Part shown: in pieces, positions 6,001 through 9,475 of the stretch
Layout of the letters: every line of letters begins with the position of its first letter
Position numbering within the stretch: position 1 is the first letter of the stretch
NCBI GenBank assembly: GCA_017540385.1
Contig: JAFYBD010000041.1
Span: forward strand, 1 to 9,475
Direction: 5' to 3'
Length of the DNA stretch: 9,475 bases
Source: Lentisphaeria bacterium
GTDB lineage: Bacteria > Verrucomicrobiota > Lentisphaeria > Victivallales > UBA1829
Notes under the pieces: generated by a model
What the model was told of the DNA's origin: nothing
The model's input: the letters and a program-made list of their open reading frames with translations, nothing else
Database searches by the model: none
Made by a program: the position numbers and the translations under genes

Positions 6001-6912
6001 ATGAACACCCAGGCGACTTCCCCCGGCTGCCCGGACATCGAAACACTCTCCGCGTACTTCGACGGCGAATTCGTGCCGGACGAGACCGTGCGCGCGCATT
6101 TCGAGGCGTGCCCCGACTGCGCGAAACGCCTCTCGGACTACGAATTCATCCGCCGGACCCTGGCCGGGGCGCTGCTGAGCGAACCCGACCCCCGCATGAA
6201 CGCCCGGATCGCGGCATACGTGCGCGCCGAGAACGCGAAGCTGCCGCCGCCTGCGAGACCCGGACGGCGCGAAGCGGCCGATTCCCGCACGGCGTGGATC
6301 TTCCGCATCGCCGCGCTCTTCCTGCTGGCGGGCTTCTTCGTCTTCCTCCTGACCGACCGCATGCAAACCAACCGCGAACTGCGTGGCCGGACCGTCGCCG
6401 GGACGCAGAACATCCAGACCGCGCTCCCGACGCACCAGGTCGCGACCCCGGCGCTGGATGCGGAACCCGGGGCAGGGGATTATGTCCGGGCGCGTCTGGT
6501 GTCGAATACGCCGTCTTCGCGCCAGTACGCCATCGACGTCGACCCGATGCTCCTGCCCGGCGATTTCGGCGAGATTCCGGGCGACGGGCGTATCCCGATC
6601 CCGCTGGCGTCCATGCCGGGGGCGGACGCCGCTCTTCAGCGGATCCCGCTCCGCGGGGACGCGTTCGCCGACGCGCTGATGCTGCTGGAGTCCATCCGGC
6701 GCGACCTGACCGCGCTGGACGTGCCCGGGGTGACGGTCGACACGGAGAGCCGCGGCAATTCGCTCTTCACCACGATCCGGCTGGATTCCGACCTGCGCCT
6801 GGACATGAACGCGATGAAAACGGACGGGATGTTCGAATTCCATCTGATGAGCGGGACACCTGGCGGGAACGACAGTCCAGTGGTTTTCCGGATCGAATTT
6901 TTCTGTGAATAA
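6001..6912 (+). CDS. membrane anti-sigma factor with a zinc-finger (ZAS-like) domain
   Basis: Probably binds and inhibits the ECF sigma factor encoded just upstream, from a single-pass inner-membrane position. The protein has 303 residues. The N-terminal domain (~10-57) has C10 and the H33-x3-C37-x2-C40 pattern of zinc-binding anti-sigma domains (zf-HC2 type). A basic linker leads to one membrane helix at ~98-118 (TAWIFRIAALFLLAGFFVFL). Residues ~119-303 should be periplasmic: a Pro/Ala-rich stretch, then an unrecognised Leu/Asp-rich domain that presumably senses the signal or is cut in release. I prefer the ATG at 6001, which has GGAGG 14 nt upstream and AAGAG 5 nt upstream. An in-frame ATG at 5968 would add 11 residues but has no ribosome-binding site. 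The gap to the sigma stop is 36 nt, so the two are co-transcribed. Confidence 0.9.
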   Translation: MNTQATSPGCPDIETLSAYFDGEFVPDETVRAHFEACPDCAKRLSDYEFIRRTLAGALLSEPDPRMNARIAAYVRAENAKLPPPARPGRREAADSRTAWIFRIAALFLLAGFFVFLLTDRMQTNRELRGRTVAGTQNIQTALPTHQVATPALDAEPGAGDYVRARLVSNTPSSRQYAIDVDPMLLPGDFGEIPGDGRIPIPLASMPGADAALQRIPLRGDAFADALMLLESIRRDLTALDVPGVTVDTESRGNSLFTTIRLDSDLRLDMNAMKTDGMFEFHLMSGTPGGNDSPVVFRIEFFCE

Positions 6913-6955
6913 TGCGGTATAAATTGTATTTCCTTTGAAAAAAAGAAAAAAGCGT

Positions 6956-6984
6956 TTGACATTTGTGTTTTTCTGTGATATAGT
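6956..6984 (+). promoter_or_regulatory. strong sigma-70-type promoter
   Basis: A perfect -35 TTGACA (6956-6961) and TATAGT (6979-6984) are 17 bp apart. A long A-rich tract (about 6937-6951) lies just upstream, like an UP element. Transcription should start near 6991, giving a leader of about 105 nt before the ATG at 7096. This is the best promoter in the window. Confidence 0.85.
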
Positions 6985-7022
6985 ATTAACGTTTACGCGA
7001 TAATCAACTGTAGCCGGATTGC

Positions 7023-7039
7023 CGGAATACGGTTTTCCG
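7023..7039 (+). other. small leader hairpin
   Basis: CGGAA (7023-7027) pairs with TTCCG (7035-7039) around a 7-nt loop, within the leader of the exported-protein gene. It is modest on its own and is listed because it lies in the same leader as the stronger hairpin at 7054-7077. Confidence 0.4.
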
Positions 7040-7053
7040 ATTTGCACAAGTTC

Positions 7054-7077
7054 CGCTTCGTCCGCGAGGACGGGGCG
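7054..7077 (+). promoter_or_regulatory. GNRA-capped hairpin in the 5' leader
   Basis: Bases 7054-7063 pair with 7068-7077 as a 10-bp stem (two internal U-G pairs) closed by the tetraloop GCGA. It ends 6 nt before the Shine-Dalgarno at 7084. Such a stem could protect the mRNA 5' region, insulate the ribosome-binding site or take part in regulation. No known riboswitch core is recognised. Confidence 0.55.
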
Positions 7078-7083
7078 TCAAAC

Positions 7084-7090
7084 AGGAGGT
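7084..7090 (+). promoter_or_regulatory. strong Shine-Dalgarno of the exported-protein gene
   Basis: AGGAGGT, close to a full anti-16S match, lies 5 nt before the ATG at 7096. Together with the strong promoter it predicts high expression. Confidence 0.8.
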
Positions 7091-7095
7091 AGGTA

Positions 7096-7710
7096 ATGAG
7101 CAAGAAATTCTTTATGGCCGCGCTGGCCGGGTTCCTGACTGTCGGCGCATTCGTCCTTTCCGCGCAGGAACAGAAAACCGTGGACTCGCTGACTGCCCAG
7201 GACAAAATGCGGATCGTGGCCATCGCCCGCCCCGACACCAATCTCGCGACGAAGCTCACGACGATCCGGGGTGCTGCTGAAGACGGCCGGACGCGCGGCT
7301 ATCTCGTGAAGTCCGGCACGGCAGAGACCTTTGTGCCCCTGTCCGAGGCCATCTCCGAGAACGTGGCCGTGTCCACGGACGCGAACGGCAACGAGCTCGT
7401 GTCTCTGGGCTCTTTTGCGAAGGGCGACTCCGTCCAGTTCGGATTCCGGAACGCGGAAGGCGGATTCACTCCGATGTCGATCAGCGTGCTGAGCAGCGAT
7501 CCCGCCTACTACGCCGGATATAATGCCGACAGCTTCTACCAGCTCGATTTCTCCGAAGACCCGTTCGACGGCAAGATCGACGTCCTGGTCATGGGTGAAC
7601 CTCTGCCCAGCCCGACCGTTACGCTGATCCTGTCCCTTGCTGCTCTCGCACTCTTCATGGGATATTCCCGCCGCAAGCAGCAAAACGCTCATGCCGTTCA
7701 GGAGTCATGA
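7096..7710 (+). CDS. exported protein with a PEP-CTERM-like C-terminal anchor
   Basis: I do not recognise its function; the layout is a secreted, C-terminally sorted protein. The protein has 204 residues. Residues 1-23 form a Sec signal peptide (SKKFF, hydrophobic core, cleavage likely after LSA before QEQ). The ~140-residue middle is beta-rich in appearance, has no cysteine, and includes a Tyr/Asp-rich stretch near 135-158. The C-terminus has a proline motif PLPSP (169-173), a ~17-residue hydrophobic segment (174-190) and a basic end SRRKQQ. That order (Pro motif, membrane helix, Arg/Lys cluster) matches sorting tails of the PEP-CTERM/exosortase type, but the exact P-E-P motif is absent and no exosortase gene is in the window, so a plain membrane anchor is also possible. 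It has its own strong promoter, leader and ribosome-binding site. Its stop overlaps the next gene as ATGA. Confidence 0.85.
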   Translation: MSKKFFMAALAGFLTVGAFVLSAQEQKTVDSLTAQDKMRIVAIARPDTNLATKLTTIRGAAEDGRTRGYLVKSGTAETFVPLSEAISENVAVSTDANGNELVSLGSFAKGDSVQFGFRNAEGGFTPMSISVLSSDPAYYAGYNADSFYQLDFSEDPFDGKIDVLVMGEPLPSPTVTLILSLAALALFMGYSRRKQQNAHAVQES

Positions 7711-9475
7711 CGGCATCCGGGATGACAGATCCTGACAACGACCTCCGCGTTCCCTCCGCCGAAGAAGACGGAGCCGCGGGGGACGTTCGCATCCCCGAAA
7801 CGGGATCCGCGTCCGAGTCCGAAGAGACTGCGGACGACGGGTCCTCTTTTGCATCCGGGGGACGGCGTCCGACCCGGGAGGAACTGGAGAGCAAGTATCG
7901 CCAGGATCCCCGGTTCACGATGCTGTTCGAGCACGGCAAGACCGAGGACCCGGAGCACCCGAAGCGTCACTATGTGCGCGTGGGCGGCATCCGCCTGACC
8001 CCGAAACGCATCCTCATCCTCTCCGGGTTCCTGCTCATCATGCTGGGCTGTCTCGGCGCGTGCATTTTCTTCCTGATGAAAGACCTCGACCGGAGCATCG
8101 AATGTGCCCGGGCGATCGCCCTGTACAATGCGGGCGACTACGACGATGCGAAGGACAAGCTGATCCGCGTGCTGAGCCGCGACCCCCACAGGGAAAACGC
8201 GCTGGCCGCCCTGGCCAACATCTACCACCATTACGGCGACTGGGGGAACGAAACGTTCTTCCGTCAGCGTCTGGTGCGCCTGGACCCGCTGAACAAACAG
8301 TATTACGACGACTACCTCAAGAGCGCGATGCGTGCGAGGAATTACAACGTCATCTACTCGCAGCTGAGCTTGAAGCAGGTCGAAAACGAGACCCTGGATC
8401 CGGAAACCGCGGCACTGTACCTGTTGTCCGCCCTTCATTCAGGCCACGTCCCGGAGGGGAAATCGTTCTACCGCTCGAAGTCCCTCGCGGAACCCAAATT
8501 CTTCGCCCAGACCGAAATGGGGCGTTTCGCCGAAACCTTGCTGAAGGCGGAGCCCCTGGTCCCGCGCGAGGCCGACAAGCTCTTCGCCGCGCTTGACGAC
8601 GTGAAGGACCCGTCCGTCCGGTTCGAGCTCCTGAACATGCGCGTGTATCTGCTCTCGAAGATCCCGGACGAAGAAAGTGCCTCCAAAATCGAGGCCATGC
8701 TGATCGAATCGGCCGAGCTGAACAATTTCGCGGGCGCTCCCCTCCTGGCGAACTATTATTTCTCCCGGTACCGGTTCGAGGACGCCATCCGCGTGAGCGA
8801 AGAATTCCTGAAGAACAAAGTCAACACGGAGATGCCGGTCCTGTACGGCGAAAGCAGTCTCCTGAGCGGACAGCCCGAGCTGATCCCCCCCATGGCCGAC
8901 CGCATCCGCAAACTTAAGGGGCGTCAGTCGCGGATCATCGCGGCGTACCTCGACGCATTGACGGCGTTCGCCGCGGGCGACCTGTCCGAGACGAAGTCCC
9001 GCCTGCAGGCCTCCGGTTCCACGATCGAAACTCCGATGTCTTTGCTGATTTCCCTCATCCTCGCCGTCAACAACGGTTCGGCGTCCGAAGTGCGTCTCAT
9101 GCTGAACCGCCTCATGACCCGGGCTCCGTTCCTGGACCTCCGGGAGCGGGCCCGTTCCGCCGCGCTTCGCTTCCTGCTGTCCGAGATCGGCGACATGAAG
9201 AGCTTCCCGGATTCCCGCCAGGTCGCCGATTACGCGGCCATCGCAAATCTGATCCAGATGCCCGGCGACGACAATTCGTTCCTCCAGCGCATCATCATGC
9301 TGGACAAGTACGACCGGAACGCGCTGAACGAGGACGAACTGCAGGCAACGCTGATGAAATTCCCCGGCGACCTGGTCCTGCTCCAGATCGCCACGGAATA
9401 CTATCTCTTCCGCAACGATACCAAGCACGCGATGGACTACATCGAGCAGTACCGCAAGGACACGGAAGGAACCGG
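7707..9475 (+). CDS. single-pass membrane TPR-type repeat protein (partial, 3' end missing)
   Basis: The frame is open from the ATG at 7707 to the right edge (at least 589 residues), so the C-terminus is not seen. Residues 1-55 are acidic and Ser/Gly-rich, likely disordered. A basic stretch (~86-101, ending TPKR) precedes one membrane helix at ~102-124, predicting a cytoplasmic N-terminus and a large periplasmic part. From ~131 the protein is helical-repeat-like: the first unit (ALYNAGDYDDAKDKLIRVLS, then DPHRENALAALANIYHHYGD) is a good TPR, and later ones are degenerate. TPR domains typically bind other proteins, so it may handle or scaffold the exported protein upstream. The start overlaps that gene's stop (ATGA), with GGAG at 7701-7704 only 2 nt before the ATG. 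An in-frame ATG at 7722 would remove five residues but is no better placed. Function unknown. Confidence 0.85.
   Translation, partial: MTASGMTDPDNDLRVPSAEEDGAAGDVRIPETGSASESEETADDGSSFASGGRRPTREELESKYRQDPRFTMLFEHGKTEDPEHPKRHYVRVGGIRLTPKRILILSGFLLIMLGCLGACIFFLMKDLDRSIECARAIALYNAGDYDDAKDKLIRVLSRDPHRENALAALANIYHHYGDWGNETFFRQRLVRLDPLNKQYYDDYLKSAMRARNYNVIYSQLSLKQVENETLDPETAALYLLSALHSGHVPEGKSFYRSKSLAEPKFFAQTEMGRFAETLLKAEPLVPREADKLFAALDDVKDPSVRFELLNMRVYLLSKIPDEESASKIEAMLIESAELNNFAGAPLLANYYFSRYRFEDAIRVSEEFLKNKVNTEMPVLYGESSLLSGQPELIPPMADRIRKLKGRQSRIIAAYLDALTAFAAGDLSETKSRLQASGSTIETPMSLLISLILAVNNGSASEVRLMLNRLMTRAPFLDLRERARSAALRFLLSEIGDMKSFPDSRQVADYAAIANLIQMPGDDNSFLQRIIMLDKYDRNALNEDELQATLMKFPGDLVLLQIATEYYLFRNDTKHAMDYIEQYRKDTEGT

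Noticed and set aside
6905..6955. Terminator after the anti-sigma gene
   Set aside because: The region is A/T-rich but has no stem of useful length before a T run; the A tract fits an UP element of the next promoter better.
4843..7047. Very long minus-strand open frame opposite the acidic protein, sigma and anti-sigma genes
   Set aside because: It is a mirror of high-GC plus-strand genes, with His/Arg/Val-rich composition and no domain; the plus-strand genes have recognisable motifs.
7698..9428. Two long minus-strand open frames opposite the TPR gene
   Set aside because: Composition is typical of antisense shadows, no ribosome-binding sites are seen, and the plus strand holds a continuous coupled frame with a membrane helix and a TPR-like repeat.

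Overview
The window looks like chromosomal, housekeeping-rich DNA from a high-GC, diderm (LPS-making) bacterium. LpxD places it among bacteria that build lipid A. An ECF sigma/anti-sigma pair, a secreted protein with a PEP-CTERM-like tail and a membrane TPR protein recall the PVC group (Lentisphaerota or Verrucomicrobiota), but that placement is an inference from general gene style; no phylogenetic marker is in the window. I see no phage, transposon, CRISPR array, rRNA or tRNA gene.

Layout. (1) 1-2008, plus strand: lpxD and nadA, overlapping by ATGA and closed by a clear intrinsic terminator at 2014-2034. The first ~50 bases may carry the 3' end of another upstream gene. (2) 2040-3398, minus strand: a class II CCA-adding tRNA nucleotidyltransferase with an HD domain, converging on nadA. 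(3) 3399-3534: an AT-rich divergent intergenic region with candidate promoters in both directions and two short inverted repeats. (4) 3535-5242, plus strand: nadD, rsfS and an unrecognised acidic 200-residue protein, each overlapping the next by ATGA. (5) 5338-6912: an ECF sigma factor and a membrane-anchored zinc-finger anti-sigma factor, preceded by an 11-bp tandem repeat and an ECF-promoter-like sequence. (6) 6913-7095: a near-consensus sigma-70 promoter, a ~105-nt leader with a strong GNRA-capped hairpin, and a strong Shine-Dalgarno. (7) 7096-9475: a secreted, C-terminally anchored PEP-CTERM-like protein, translationally coupled to a single-pass membrane TPR protein that runs off the right edge.

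Functionally, lpxD serves lipid A synthesis, nadA and nadD serve de novo NAD synthesis (two loci either side of cca), and cca and rsfS serve the translation apparatus. The least understood part is 5243-9475. The sigma/anti-sigma pair should transduce an envelope signal. The strongly expressed exported protein and its TPR partner look like an envelope or surface module of unknown purpose. Nothing in the sequence proves that the sigma factor controls that module; its visible promoter is of the housekeeping type.
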